Shown: positions 1-12,513, numbered from the stretch's first letter. The stretch is 64,000 nucleotides of DNA from Coffea arabica (GCF_036785885.1 NC_092320.1:11781557-11845556), one strand, 5' to 3'. A program made the numbers and translations. The notes: generated by a model not told the origin, from the letters alone.

Positions 1-37
1 GAGAAAGCTGAGTGTTTGAGTTTTCACGAGCTTCCAT
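1..37 (-). CDS. possible 5' end of a gene running off the left edge (partial)
   Basis: On the minus strand an ATG at 37-35 opens a frame that stays open to the window edge and begins MEARENSNTQLS. A TATA-like run on the same strand at about 102-112 (CTATATATATCC) lies about 65-75 bases upstream of the ATG, a plausible distance for a plant promoter plus a short leader. Twelve codons are too few to assign a family. It could equally be a chance ATG. Confidence 0.3.
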   Translation of the reverse strand, partial: MEARENSNTQLS

Positions 38-611
38 GGTTTCACTCGAAAGGGAAAGAGATATAGGAAATTGGGATGGAAACTACTGATAGCAGGAAGA
101 GGATATATATAGGCTGAGTGGAAAAACTTCCCGGGCTGATATATTTATTGGTTGTAATGACATGAAAGTTGCATACAATTAATAATAGAGATATGATAAA
201 GATTTAAAATATGAAAAAAGGACAAAAGCAATGATATGCAATAATCTCCTCAGAAGGAAATTCAATAAATTCCACCTGCCATATTTACTATTATATATTT
301 GACTTGTTAGTGCAGTTTTGACAAGGAACAATAATTCCCCATTATTATTTGGTTTGGATGCTGGCAACCCCCGAACTGTTGAAATCTAAAGATAAGCCTC
401 AAAAAAAAAAAAAAAAAAAAGATAAGGTTGAACGGAAGAGAGGTTTCGATTTCCGAAATTCATTTTCTCTGTGAGAATGTGAATTACCAGGACTAATGCG
501 TACCCCCAAGAAAAATACACGGTTGTAAGAATTGGTTTTGGATATTTTTTGTAGTCCAAACTATTTAAAGATTAGATAAATAATTTGTATGTGGTTTCTT
601 CTAAATCCATA

Positions 612-664
<53 letters not shown>

Positions 665-3030
665 TCAAACAAATTCATATGCGGCGTACGTAGTGCACCC
701 ATCTGATTTATTGGTGGTATAGTTTCCGTCGGTTTTTCTAAACTCTGTTGGGTCTCTTTTCTTCCAGTGGAGGCTAGAGTAGAAATAGAAGTAAGAGTAT
801 GTTAGACTAGTTGTTGCTTGTCTGATAAAATACAAAAAGATAAATAGTTTATATGAGGTTAATCAACGAGTATCTTCCAATTATTCTTTTTTTTTTCTTT
901 TGCTGAATGAGGGTTTTGCATACGCTATCAAGGTCGACGTAATCATTAGTCAAGCAAAAAGTTAAACAAAATAAAAGAAAGGTTTTCTGGTTTTGACACA
1001 AAGATCCTTAGCAGGGCAGACAGTGCAAGTGTAATCTATATATTCTTTTGATAGAAAAGACGGTACAAATGTGATTGAAGACAACTGATCATTTACGTGA
1101 ATGAACTCCATAGAAATCACTCGTTGGTAATTTAAAACAACTTGAAAAGAAAGAGACACACACACACTACTGCATTAAAACAAAGAGAACACACATCCTA
1201 CAGATATATTAAGTTGTTCTCGCATCATTAAGGTCGTTTGGCTTTCACTGATCTTCAAGCATCAAATAGAAACCATTAATTCAGCACGTAACTGTTCAAA
1301 CTTCAAAGTTATTAGTCGATTTAGGCCATTAGATTTTACAGGCAAACCAACATGCTGGGCTTGTCTTCTGAATTATCACCAAAAATTTACACAAAGACTC
1401 GAGATTTATACTTTGTAAGGTTTTGGTTTAATGTTGATTCGATTTTCTGAATAGAAGGCATTCACACGGGACCTCTTCTCGTTTGTTAAACTTTAATGTC
1501 TAGTTGGGTGCTGCACACAAATCTTACCCAAAATTAATCAGGTGTTCTAATGGAAAATTCACTTTTAGTGACTAATTTAGTCAAAATTAAACATTTTTTT
1601 TGGGACTACTTTTGTTTTTCTTGAATCAATGAGAACCGATTTGATTTTACCCCAAACTTTAAGAACTAATTAAAAGTGCATTTGTCCTGGTTCTTACTTA
1701 AAGAGTTGCAAAGCTGAATAAATGCTATCAATAAAACAAAAAAAAAAATTTTTTTTTTGATGATCATGTTGGATGCATAGACACCTAGCAGACCATAAAA
1801 GAAAGAAAATTAAAAAAAAAAAAAAAAAAAAGCTTGAAACGTGTAATTTCATTGAAATACCAAGTTTTCTGGTATTACCAACTGCTAGAGGGAAAAAAAC
1901 TAGTTTTATAGGTTTAGATGGGTTTTCATCAAAAGGCCGAAACTGTTTCCTTCTCAGAGGACAACGAGAGAGACATATGGAGGACAGATTCCAAAACTAG
2001 AAAAAAGGACTCCCATCGAAATGTTTTACGTTTTTACTTTTCAATTCTTTTTTGGTCTGACGGATTGAAACTAGTCGAGAGCTAATGATAGCAAGAGGGA
2101 AAAAAAAAGATGAAAGAATTTTAGATTGTCTGATCAATTAATATTTTTTTTTTTTGTTGTAGCAAATTATATTAAACGAAAACCAGAAAGCAGTGTAATC
2201 TGCGGTTGAAAAAATTGACCTCACTTGAGTTGGTTCTAGTTGATAACTTTGAAGGCCTCCAAGTTTCTTGAAATTGTATTTTAGCTACGCGATGTAGTGG
2301 AAAGCTTGTCCTTCAGTATCCTTCGGGGTTCTTCTCTGCCTATTCTCATGGCTGTCTATCTAAGTAAATATGATGACCACCCTTTACGTGTTCTTAATGA
2401 TGGAGATGGCAAATTCAGCACCATTTTTATGGAAACAGATAATCTACGAAGGGATGTGAAGTTATTCTTCAAGATTTGTGTGAAGTGATATTGAAGTATG
2501 GTAATATTTACCAGAAATGAGGGTAGTATAAAAATGCTGCCCCCCAACACAAAAACCACACAAAACAAAGAAGATTCGGTTTGCCTAAAATCAGATGCTG
2601 AAAAAACATTACTCTTGTTCAAGAAATCAAATAAAAGAGCTTGATTTATTGGCAGGTTCACATGAATTAGGACCAAAAGGTCTGAATTCTGTGGATAAGA
2701 AGAGTTTAGCCACGAAGCATGCACGTTACGTTTTTTTGGCGCATGCAACCCAACGATTGACTTGGTAAGCAGCATCTGAAGCACAGAATTTATGAAGCTG
2801 TCCGGGATTGGTCTACTGTCATGTCGTCCAAATACACACAAAGAACCACAAGCATGGGCGTATTATACATGATGTTTCCTCTGCCCCCAGTCAATAATTG
2901 ATTCTCTCCCCCAACTCCTTCCCCTCCTAGCCTTTTTCTCAGCTTCTCTATTTATTTGCTAGTCTCATCTGTTTTGCTCTCCCAAAAGACAACGGATAGT
3001 TTCTTCCAGTCTTTTGCTTATGCATTAGTC
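38..3030. other. intergenic, AT-rich, no gene recognised
   Basis: No open frame here reads like a conserved protein. The stretch holds a poly-A run near 401-420, an (AT)n microsatellite at 615-660, A-rich runs near 1738-1760 and 1809-1830, and the presumed promoter of the peptide gene that starts at 3031. The 161-codon minus-strand frame at 2356-2841 has no recognisable motif and I treat it as chance. Confidence 0.6.
615..660. repeat. (AT)n microsatellite
   Basis: A nearly uninterrupted AT dinucleotide run of about 46 bases follows ATATGC. It is likely to be length-polymorphic. Confidence 0.95.
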
Positions 3031-3637
3031 ATGAGATACTTGGTGGCCATTATCTTTTCCTACCTCCTAATAGTGGCAATCACTGCAGTTTGCGAGGATG
3101 CCAACCCTTCTTCTTCTTCTTCTTCTTCTTCCAGAAAATGGAGCGTCTCATACAAGAGCCAACAAGGAATTCAGAATCTCAAGGTTAGCAGCATACTTAC
3201 TATTTGTCCTCCTAACTTTGATAATATAACAAATTTGAAGAAATTTAGAAGAACCAGAATAAATAACATATAACATATCTTAGCTTTAGGTTTATCTAAA
3301 TTCCTGCTGCATGTAAGCGAACTGGGTATGTAACCCTGTATGCATCTTACGTTGCTTCAATTGAAGATTATCCTTTCTTTTAATTTCATGATTGTGCAAG
3401 TCTCTGTGATAGCTCGAGGAAAATCTCCTGACGTCCAATTTGCAGGGCTCCTCCTATGTTGGAAGCGTAGAGCAGGCTGCTGGACGTGGAGCGAAACCTT
3501 CAAACCAAGAGTCCGAGGCATATTCCATGGAACCAGACAACTCAAGCAACATGGATGTTGAGGACATTGCTTACCATATCGATTATCACGGGGCGACTAC
3601 ACATCCTACACCGACTCCTAAGCATCCAAAACCATAG
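3031..3637 (+). CDS. RGF/GOLVEN (CLEL)-like secreted peptide precursor
   Basis: Two exons, 3031-3183 and 3446-3637, are joined in phase 0 across a 262-bp GT-AG intron (AAG|GTTAGC and TTTGCAG|GGC) and give a 114-aa precursor. Residues 1-20 form a hydrophobic signal peptide (MRYLVAIIFSYLLIVAITAV). A serine run and a variable polar middle follow. The C-terminus has an acidic Asp/Glu stretch and then DYHGATTHPTPTPKHPKP. Architecture (about 110 aa, signal peptide, one intron, C-terminal DY peptide with His-Pro at positions 8-9) matches the root meristem growth factor/GOLVEN/CLEL family, in which the DY tyrosine is sulfated and prolines may be hydroxylated. The peptide lacks the usual PPxHN ending, so it could be a divergent member or another sulfated-peptide class (PSY, CIF). 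The start is the first ATG in frame with the hydrophobic segment. The gene is convergent with the oxygenase gene, with 342 bp between stop codons. Confidence 0.6.
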
Positions 3638-3979
3638 AGATTTAGCAGAGATTATGCACGCTCCTTATGAGTGAGCAACATGAGTGAATATAGCAATGCA
3701 GGAATAAGATCCATACCATATTGGATGTAGAATATTCCAAGCTGATTAATCTGTACTGCCTAGTCTATTTCAGCAGTGAAACATGCCTAATTAGTGAGAC
3801 AAAATAGAGACTCGCGTATTTACTTTATGAATGGCAGATGACTGTAATACAAGTAACTCTCCAAGAGCTTAGTCTGCATAACTGGTCTCCGTTGCTAATA
3901 TTTAGTCGTATACTCTCTTTTGGTGAATATCACAATTTACAAAATATTATTGTTTATCACAGCTAGGTTTCACGTTTTA

Positions 3980-6900
3980 TCAACTGGTCAAATGGAGCGA
4001 AAGCATCCCTTTTGTATACTGCTGCCTTACTCTCTTGTATCTCTCAAGCAGCATCTTATAGTTTGGTTCAACATCCTCAAATAAAACTTCAGCACAGAAC
4101 TTGGATTTAACCAGCAAAAATGCATCTTCTACAATGTCCTTATGCTGCATGCAAAAGTGCAAAATAGTTCTGGTGTCAGTTGAGGAAATACACGATCCAT
4201 GTGATGAGTCCCTCTCCATGGTAAGATGCTGCAGCCATCTTAGTTGCTGGAAAAAATCTTCATGTTTCTGAACAGCTGTTTCCAAAAACTCAAGAAAATC
4301 TGAAAACTTTGACTCGGTATTGATCCTACTCGTCAGATAATTGAAAATCATCCTCTGGTTCATACTGAGCCATCCCTCAGTCGCTGTTGACAAAGAAATC
4401 TGCCCAACCAAGCAAGCCTTCCGAAATGTTGAGTCATTATCACCTATCAACTTGATTGCAACATGCAGCAGGTTCACTGACGTGATATATAGACTCCAAG
4501 ACATCCAATCACTGAATTGTCGCTGAGGTCCTCCCTGTTTCTCACACCAATGATTGAGTGCAACACGGACGAAACCTTCCCATCTGAGATAAAGATTATT
4601 TAACATAGTCAGAAATTGACTGATGTCAAAGGAGTATAACTGGCTCTTCAAAAGCTGAGATATCAACACAATTACTTGTATTGACTTTTCAAATTTTCTC
4701 ATAATTCTATCTGACTCCAAGATAAAAGTGGTAGTAAAAGAAAAAATTGAGATTCCAGTCCATCTCTATTTCAAAGAGGCACGTAATGAAGAATTCTCTG
4801 CTGTATCATGCCATATATTATTTTTCCTTTTCTGATAAATGAACAAAACTCGTTTGTCCAAAACTTAAAATGGGTACCCCAAAACAAAGTCACAGGTAAT
4901 ACACCTTTTGGATGTTTTCAGTTTCCCCAAAAATTGGTCCTTTTCCAATATCATCAGCAATAATTGGTGCAATAGGATCAATAATTAGAAAGAGAGTCAA
5001 TTTTGATCCAATGTGGTATTTGTCATTAGTCCAACATCATTTCAGACGATTTATAATGAATGATAGAGAGGTCCAAATCAATTACAGTTTTGTTTACACC
5101 TGGCATAAATTCTCCAATAGGGTACCGACCCATGATTAATATATTTACTTAGCTTTCTTTGTTCATGACTTTGTAGAAAATAACCTATTGAATAAATTCA
5201 AAAGAAAAGACATATATTTGAGAAAATATCCAACAAAACAACAAAACCGAACGTACCTAGTTTGCGACCTTTATGGCCTATTAAAACTACTGACTACCAA
5301 AAGCATGCTTTAAATGGATATCCTTCAAGACTCTTTTTACATCATAAACATTGAATTCTTAGAGTTTCTTAAAGCGTTAGATGGGAAAACCACTATTGTT
5401 TCATATTTATCACATAAGGATTCTTATGGAGCTTTTTTTGTGCAGGATCACTATAGAGTTATCTGGTCAGCCCCTGGCCTCCGGGGGGAATAAAAAATGC
5501 GCAAAACATTTGGGAAAATTATGACAAAATTTGCGTAGTATTTTATTTAGGGCTATTGGAAAGAAACATAATATGGCAAGTTTGTTAAGATAAAGTTTCA
5601 GCCGGATGTAGACATGTAAGAGGATAGATTGGAATTTTCCCAACACTGAGACTCTTGAAAGAATGTAAAAGTTAGTGCAAGCAAGCACTTACGCAAATGG
5701 AGGCTCAACCTCAATAGCCAGAGTGAGGTGCAAGGAGAATCTAGCTGACCCATCTTCATCAATGGTTGCACGCGCTTCATGAGGGAAACCTCTAGGAATA
5801 TACAGAACATCACCTTCTTTAAGCAGAAACTGCAGCTTTCCATTTACTGCTTGATTTTCAGGATCAGAATCAGGCCAATTACCATTACTTTGATACAGGC
5901 GTGGTAACTGCAAACTTGATCGGGGAAAAATGTTCCACTCCTTTACCCCTCCAAGTTGGCACACAAAAACACAATGATCATCACTATGGCAAGATAATCC
6001 TTGCGAGTGTGGAGGTGTTAAGTACATATTCACACCTGCCGATGGTTGGCCAAAGAGCGCTGCTAAGCCATCTGCAATTGCAGCTATACTTTCAAATCGG
6101 AACTCCATACCACGCAGAGCAATTGTGTAGCCACTATTATATGCTTCCTCACATTCTAGCATATCATTGACATTGAAAAAATGAGCTTCAGATCTGCTAG
6201 AGCCCGATTGCCTGAAAGAATAATGCAACTCCTCTGAGTAATGCGTTCTTACAACACGAATATCCTGTTCGTAGATTATTGGACAACCAAGATTATCTCT
6301 CGCCTCCTCCAAGAAATGATGGACATTGAGTTCATCTGACTCTATTGGCGGACAAGAAGTCAGCTTCTTCAGCATAGACAGAAGAAAAGAAGGAATTTCT
6401 TTTGATTGAAAACATTCAACAAGACAGCCAAAAATATTGCCTTGCTCGAGGGAATCCTTCAATGAGCCTTTAATCAGTAAAGGTGACATCTCCCAGTAGT
6501 CTAATATAAATTGTTGAAAATCAACCTCCCCCAAAGGGAAAATGCTTCTCATAATTTCTTTGACATTTGAATGTTCTTCAACTTGATTGTTACCTATTGA
6601 AAGCCTGAAAATACTTTCTGCCAGATTATTTGTTCCAATATTACTTGCACAAAAATGTCTTTCCTGACTGTAATTCAAAGAAGTACAACATAAGATCATA
6701 CGATGTACTTCTTCCCACAATCTTTTCAAGTGGTTGATGAAACTTTTAGAAAGGTTTCCTGGAATATCCTGCAGTTGTTTAGTTGTACAGGAATTGATGA
6801 GCACAAGAGTAGCATGAAATAGCAGCACAGTGTATTCTTCTTCCTCAAACACCATTCGCAGGCAGCTTCCACTGCCTTTCAGGTCACTAAAGAGAGAAAC

Positions 6901-8609
6901 AACAGCAGGAAATGGCTTATATTCCTGAATGAAACAAACACTACAAGATGTTAAGTCCAGAGCTGCAAAGTTGTGAGTTGAATAGTGAAAATCTTGGGAG
7001 GATTAAGTTAATCCAGATAAATAAGTAGCCAAAATTATCTAACAAGATGAAATTTTGAAAACACACCAAAGAATTCTAAGGTAGAAAACAAGTACATTTT
7101 GACAGTGAAAAAATTGAGACGGTTCTTCCTTTGCTAATATCCCAATAACCAAGAAATTGTCACACAGTTGAAAATAGAAGCTGAAGTTAATCAAGATAAA
7201 CTTTCTTAAGCTTCAAAATTTTTAACTGTTAAACTTGATTAAAAGCGACAATAGGTTAAAGCAATAGCTGATGATTTCCAAGCAGACTTGTTTCTTAACA
7301 TACAGAATTCAGGCACTGAAATCAACTTTTGAAATGCAATCTATAGTTCGACACAATTTACTTGCTTCACGATTATTTTGTCTCAGAATCACTTGATTAT
7401 GTTTGTCAGTTGCTAGCTTACATGTTATTTAGCAGCATTTCACTTAAACTTACAATCCTCCAAGTTTTATATCCAGTCAAAGATTTTTTTTCCATCTAAT
7501 AGACTGGGAATAGTCAAAGCGCATCATAATAAGGCATTAAAAAACGCGCAATAAATACAGCATTTGCCACACAGTTCATGTGGAAAGGTATTTGTATTAT
7601 AGTCTATAAAACAGTATAAAGAAACTAAACAGAAAAACCACATTTCTAAATTCGAAAATTACTCACATAAGCTTCTCAAGGACTGAGAAATGTAGCAGCC
7701 TCTGTCTTCCAATGGAGGTGGTCAAAAGATCCAGAGTTGCGTTACAGGCAGCAACGGATACATCGCTACTTGAACTTCCCAGCATCAAATTGATCAACCC
7801 CATTATTATCCCATCTTCTAAAGCAATCATTTCATTCATTTCGATCGAAATGAGTGATGCAGCTCCAACAAGCTCAGCACTTTTACAAGCAATTTCATCA
7901 CTCCTAAGACATACCCCAGAAACTCAAATAAATTAGTTTTTTAAAAAAAAAAAGGAAAAGGATACAACTCCTATAGCACAATGTACAACGCAACGACAAT
8001 CCAAAAGCATGCTCTAGCAAGAAATTTAAGCAATCAAGCCAGTCACTATCCTTATTTCCTTCCTGTCTTTCAATGGCTAACTATGAAGTATGGACCATCA
8101 GTAGCAAATACAGAAGGGAACCCGGAAAATATGTCCAAAAGCCACAACCTTTACATATGCAAAAGCTACAGCCCAAAAATTGAGGAACATAAATACCCAC
8201 TACAACGTATTAATAAATCCAAAGATAAAAAGGGACATAAAAAAGAAAGAATCTTGCTACACAAATGTGCAGAAAACAACAGAAAAAGATAAACATGTGC
8301 AACATAATATGGCAGAAAGTTGGGAAGGCAAAAAGTTAAATAAACAAGTTACTTGGAGTTGAGAAGGATAGGAAGCAAGGAGAGAATTGGGGGAGATAGG
8401 TATTGGGGAAGAGAGCGATGAAGTCGATTTAGACAATGGTTGATGAGGTGAAAATTACGAGAGGAGTAGGACTCGTTATCAGAAGAACAATAAAGGGCTG
8501 CCAAGATTATAGCAAAAAGGGTCTCCGAGTTGGGGTTTCGGATTGCTAATTGTTGGTGTTGGATCCGCTTTCTGGGTTTTATTCTACTCATTCTTTCGGA
8601 TTTCTTCAT
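3980..8609 (-). CDS. NO66/MINA-type ribosomal oxygenase (JmjC cupin), 4 exons
   Basis: Minus-strand exons are 8609-8353, 7903-7667, 6940-5693 and 4583-3980. All junctions are GT-AG and the phases close to 2,346 nt, or 781 aa. Residues 1-190 are alpha-helical and ARM-like (for example AALYCSSDNESYSSRNF and SVAACNATLDLLTTSIG). The cupin core lies in the third exon. H483-S-D485 (in CHSDDHCVF) and H552 (in PRGFPHEAR) form the 2-oxoglutarate/Fe(II) oxygenase triad, followed by FSLHLTLAIE. The last exon is a helical C-terminal region. NO66 and MINA hydroxylate ribosomal-protein histidines, and NO66 has also been described as a histone demethylase. A nuclear or nucleolar role here is inferred from the family. 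The start is taken at MKKSERMSR; the frame extends upstream but without an ATG. Exon 3 uses the acceptor at 6941, because the nearer AG would break the frame. Confidence 0.85.
4584..5692 (-). other. intron 3 of the NO66-like gene
   Basis: A 1.1-kb intron with donor GC|GTAAGT at 5692 and acceptor ATCTCAG before 4583. It is AT-rich, with no coding frame I recognise. Confidence 0.75.
6941..7666 (-). other. intron 2 of the NO66-like gene
   Basis: A 726-bp intron bounded by CTTAT|GTGAGT and TTGTAG. It is AT-rich and no nested feature was seen. Confidence 0.75.
7904..8352 (-). other. intron 1 of the NO66-like gene
   Basis: A 449-bp intron bounded by AA|GTAACT and GTCTTAG. Plus-strand open frames across it are shadows with no recognisable motif. 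Confidence 0.7.
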
Positions 8610-9596
8610 TTCAAGTCTTGGACAGTCTCTTCTTGTAACGGGGACTGGGTGGGGGGGCAAACGCGAAAGAATGAGTTCTGGAATTGCAATTTGCAACTGT
8701 TCAAGTTAAATGCTACCTAGCAACTTCTCTCTGCCCTTAGATCATCTACCTACACGGTACCCTAATTTTAAGGGCTTGCCAATGAAATAACAAAATGATC
8801 CAAGTAATATTTCTTTTTTTCTTAAAACTGTTTGATTTATTGTCATTAAATAATTATAATAATAGATTCGGAAAACCAAGTTGGACGACCTATTTTCTCA
8901 ATTTAGAGAACGAGCTTAATAATTTTTTCATTATGAGGGATCCAATTGATACTTTTGTTCTTTTTTGGACAACCTAAATGAAACTTTTTTTGGTTCTTTT
9001 CTCTTACTGTCAAGGACAGAATCACCGTCAAATCAGACAGGTACACTACACACTCATATGAATTTAGAACTATTCTCATATAGAGACACATTGATTGGAG
9101 GCAACTTTTTTGGTTTGAGGAACCAAGTTTAAGATGTTTTGCTGCTTTGGAGGATCGGCATTTTCATTTGGAAGGAACACATCGAGATTTTGGACCAATT
9201 TGGAGGACCCATCTGACCAGATATTACAAGCTTGCATAAATTTTTGAGTCATTCACACAATTGAATTTCCACTTGTAGTGAACATGTTTTTGTCATTGAT
9301 GAACAAGGTAGTGCGAGGAAAGTAGAAGTAACAAAATTAGCAACCATCAGTAGTGTATTTGAAAGAAATTTTGCCCAATATAATGATCAGTATCATCAAA
9401 AGAAAAAGTTCATGCATTTCTATTTTTCTAGTATTGGTTGAAACAGACTGGCAATCATGAAGCAGGGATACACTGCAGCCTCTATAGATAATGTTGCTGT
9501 TTATCAACTGCCCAGTCTGCAAGGGAATTTATCTTATCTAGACACATTCAGTTTTCTGCTCGCCGCAACAGTTATTCAAGCTGCAAAACCTTTTGC
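8610..9596. other. gap between the oxygenase promoter and the glutaredoxin 3' end
   Basis: About 1 kb. The left part should hold the 5' leader and promoter of the oxygenase gene, including a short G run near 8651-8657. The right part should hold the glutaredoxin 3' UTR. I see no other gene. Confidence 0.6.
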
Positions 9597-12513
9597 TCAG
9601 AGATCGTCCCTCTGACTTGTAGTAATTCCCAATAGTTTAGCCAATTCTCCACTTTCATATGCTTCGACGGTATCTGGAAGAATGTTTGTGTTATGCTCAG
9701 GATATAAAAGTTGGCATGAAAACCATGTGAATTTGATAAAAGCGGTTGGATGTGCAGTGTAGTTAATTACCATCAGAACCTCCAATATGCTTTCCATTAA
9801 TGAAAACTTGTGGGACGGTGCGTCTTCCAACAATTTTGCTCATAGCATTCTGAATTTTCCAACCGTCATCTAGAGGAGAGAAAAACTCAGTCAGAAACGT
9901 GAAGAATAATGGCATGATCATATATACACCAAGGGGAGCAATGCGACCCAAAGAAAATTCCCATCCCTCTCCATTATGAAATAGTTGAGTCATCCAAACT
10001 GCTTAGCTGACAATCTGCTCTGACATCCTCAAAGAAAGGAGAAAAAAATGGTTGCTAGTAATTCTTTGTCAAGGTCATATTCTGAACACCATAGGTTTTC
10101 TAAAGCCTCTATCAAACAGCACAGGGGATGCCATTCAAACAGCTCCTACACCTCCAACCCCAAAGAAGAAAGTGAGACAAATCTCTCTCTCCAACTCTCT
10201 GAACCAGAAACTGACTACTGAGTTTGAAACAGCTGCAGTTTTAAAAGCCACATAATCTCCTTTGTTGATCAAGCCAGAATTAAAAGGAACACAGATTAGA
10301 AAACAAAAAATTAGCAGCCTTCAAAAGCATGATTTGATGCATCATCATTTAGCAATGTCTAGGCAACTAATGCATCCAGGTTTTACGATGCCTGAAGGAA
10401 AGCCTTGAAATGTTGTCCTTTTCATGATACAACCCAGAACACGTCAGTTTCCAGAGGAGGCTTTTAAAAATTTTACACTTGGCAGGCTCCAAAAGCATCA
10501 GCAGCTGGAGATATCAAGATGAATAAGAGACACTAAAGGGGCAAAGAATAGTGTTTGGGGTTGTGTTGTTTGTTTGGGCTGGTGGTTTTGGGGGGGGGGG
10601 GGGGGGGAGGGGGGAGGAAGGGGAAGTTGACAAACCTCTCTCATCAAGCTCAACAACATATGGTACTTGCTCCAACTCCTTGAAAACAGCCTTTGCCCTT
10701 CTACAATATCTGCAAATCAATTGCTTAACAAAGGTACAACAAAAAACAAAAGAAACATGTAACAGTATAATGTGCATGTCAAGTGTTCTGACAGCTGTGT
10801 GTGTAATATAGCAGTTTTAGAAATGCAGTATGGTAGCCAGAAATACAAGAAAGCATGATAATAAACCTTTTCCTATGGCAGATAGCCACTCAGCTGGCTA
10901 TGTATCTTTAGAAGGTGGACAACCCGAAAGAGTTAAGAAAGCTTCAAGCTTGTCCACAAATTCAGCATTTCATTTCTAGCATGGTTAATCAGTATGCTTT
11001 ACCACAAGAAAACCATCACAAAAATATCACATCAACAGCCACATCTAACTAAGATATTCTACTTTGGTGCCTTTAGCTTTAAAATAAACAGCTCTAGAAG
11101 TGCATGATGACATTTGATGAATCAATTTTTGGAAGCTCAAACTTGAAGTTTCAATTTCATAAATGCTTCACTAACATCAGTTCACTCAGAAAGGGGTGCT
11201 AATACTTGTGTTTATACCAACAGAACAATCTCAAACCAGTGCCAATATCATCCAGGGCCAATAGAGGAAGACAAACAGACGACATTTTCTTTTCGTCCTT
11301 TTGTCTTATGAGGCTTCCAAAACGTCTTGATCCAAATAGCATGGCTGTCTGTGCCATAAACTGAGAACGCAACACTAAAATGAAACAAATTAAGAGATTT
11401 TAGGTTGGTAGTTGAAACTTTGGCGCTCAACAAGGCCGAACTTGTCCAATTAGTATAGCGAGACATGTACTAAAAACAACCAATCTGCAATGAATAACAC
11501 CAATCGGAAGACTCAGAGCAGAGATGACAAGCAATTAGAGCTAGCATCACTAGTGGCAATCACAAAAAAAACTTCCAATGTTACATCCCAATGTTAGCAG
11601 TAAGGGCCCAACCAAATAAATCTTCCTCTAAATTTGTTCTCAAGAAGCATAGAATGTCTAACATAAGACTTTTCTTTCTTCTTTCTCTCATTTTTCCAGC
11701 TTCTCCCATTTCTTGAAGTTATTTGCTTCCATTTCATAGCATATCATTCATTTTCATCTACCTCAATTTGCAAAAGAAATAAACACTTAAACTCAGAATA
11801 GGCTAGTTGATTTCCTCTGTATCTAAAATTCCCATATACTGGAGTTAACCGACAAGTGAGTGTCTAAACTGTCTCCTTCTTATAGTGCGTGGATCTAACA
11901 TGTTTCTAGTATATTATACAACTGATCTAGGGCGGTTGAGTTGTAATGTACCTTTTTTTTTATTCCTTGTAATTTTTTTCATCATATAAAGTTCTAAGGC
12001 ACAGAGCTACTACCCCTTTCTGCCCAATACGATGCAAAAAGCCAGCTTCAACACACGAAGCTTTTCAAACTTATAATTCCAGTAAGGCTGTAATTAGTTC
12101 TGCACCTGAAATGGAATCGGATTGGTATGGTATTCTGTATAAATGCAACTTAAATTGAATAGTTACATTTTCCAATTCCGATCCTATTCCAGTTCTAAAA
12201 GAATAGCAAGCATATTCAGCCTAAGCAATATATTGATCTGAAATGCCTAAATACAGAGTTTTCAGTAAACCAAAAAAGAAAAATCAAGAGGGAAGGAGAC
12301 GGGTAATTACGGGCAGTAAGATTTGGAGAAGATAACGATGGTATGAGAACCAATGGTCTCCTTGACGAACTGGGTGGCGGCGGCTGCTGCGGCTTCGAGT
12401 TCAGCTTCGTCATCGGATTCATACGGCGTTGAAGCCGATGAGCTTAAAAAAATGAAGGCAGTCAAAATAGTTGATATGAAGATCAAATGAATAACAGATG
12501 ATGCCTTAACCAT
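9597..12513 (-). CDS. secretory-pathway CPYC glutaredoxin (GRXC3/C4 type), 4 exons
   Basis: Minus-strand exons are 12513-12311, 10709-10636, 9869-9771 and 9673-9597, totalling 453 nt (150 aa) with consistent GT-AG phases. Residues 1-28 are a hydrophobic signal peptide or anchor ([17 protein letters not shown]). The dithiol active site C67-P-Y-C70 is split by intron 1. The TVP glutathione-binding motif is at about 110-112 and the GG-x-DD motif at 122-126. Class I glutaredoxins reduce disulfides and glutathionylated proteins with GSH. GRXC3/C4 members carry an N-terminal extension that directs them to the secretory pathway. The protein ends in RDDL, loosely resembling an ER-retention tetrapeptide. 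The start is the ATG just before the hydrophobic segment; upstream codons in frame lack an ATG. Confidence 0.88.
10590..10607. repeat. poly-G tract just inside glutaredoxin intron 2
   Basis: Eighteen consecutive G on the plus strand, so poly-C in the transcript, continue as interrupted G-rich sequence to about 10626. The tract begins about 30 bases downstream of the exon 2 donor at 10635. The exact run length may be a sequencing estimate. Confidence 0.9.
10710..12310 (-). other. intron 1 of the glutaredoxin gene
   Basis: A 1.6-kb intron interrupting the CPYC codons (CC|GTAATT and TTTGCAG|ATATTGT). Near 12100-12200 there is a small imperfect inverted repeat built on GGAATCGGATTGG and CCAATTCCGATCC, possibly a MITE relic. 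Confidence 0.7.

Noticed and set aside
2356-2841. 161-codon open frame on the minus strand
   Set aside because: No domain, no plausible splice partners, and it is interrupted by hydrophobic low-complexity runs typical of chance frames in AT-rich DNA.
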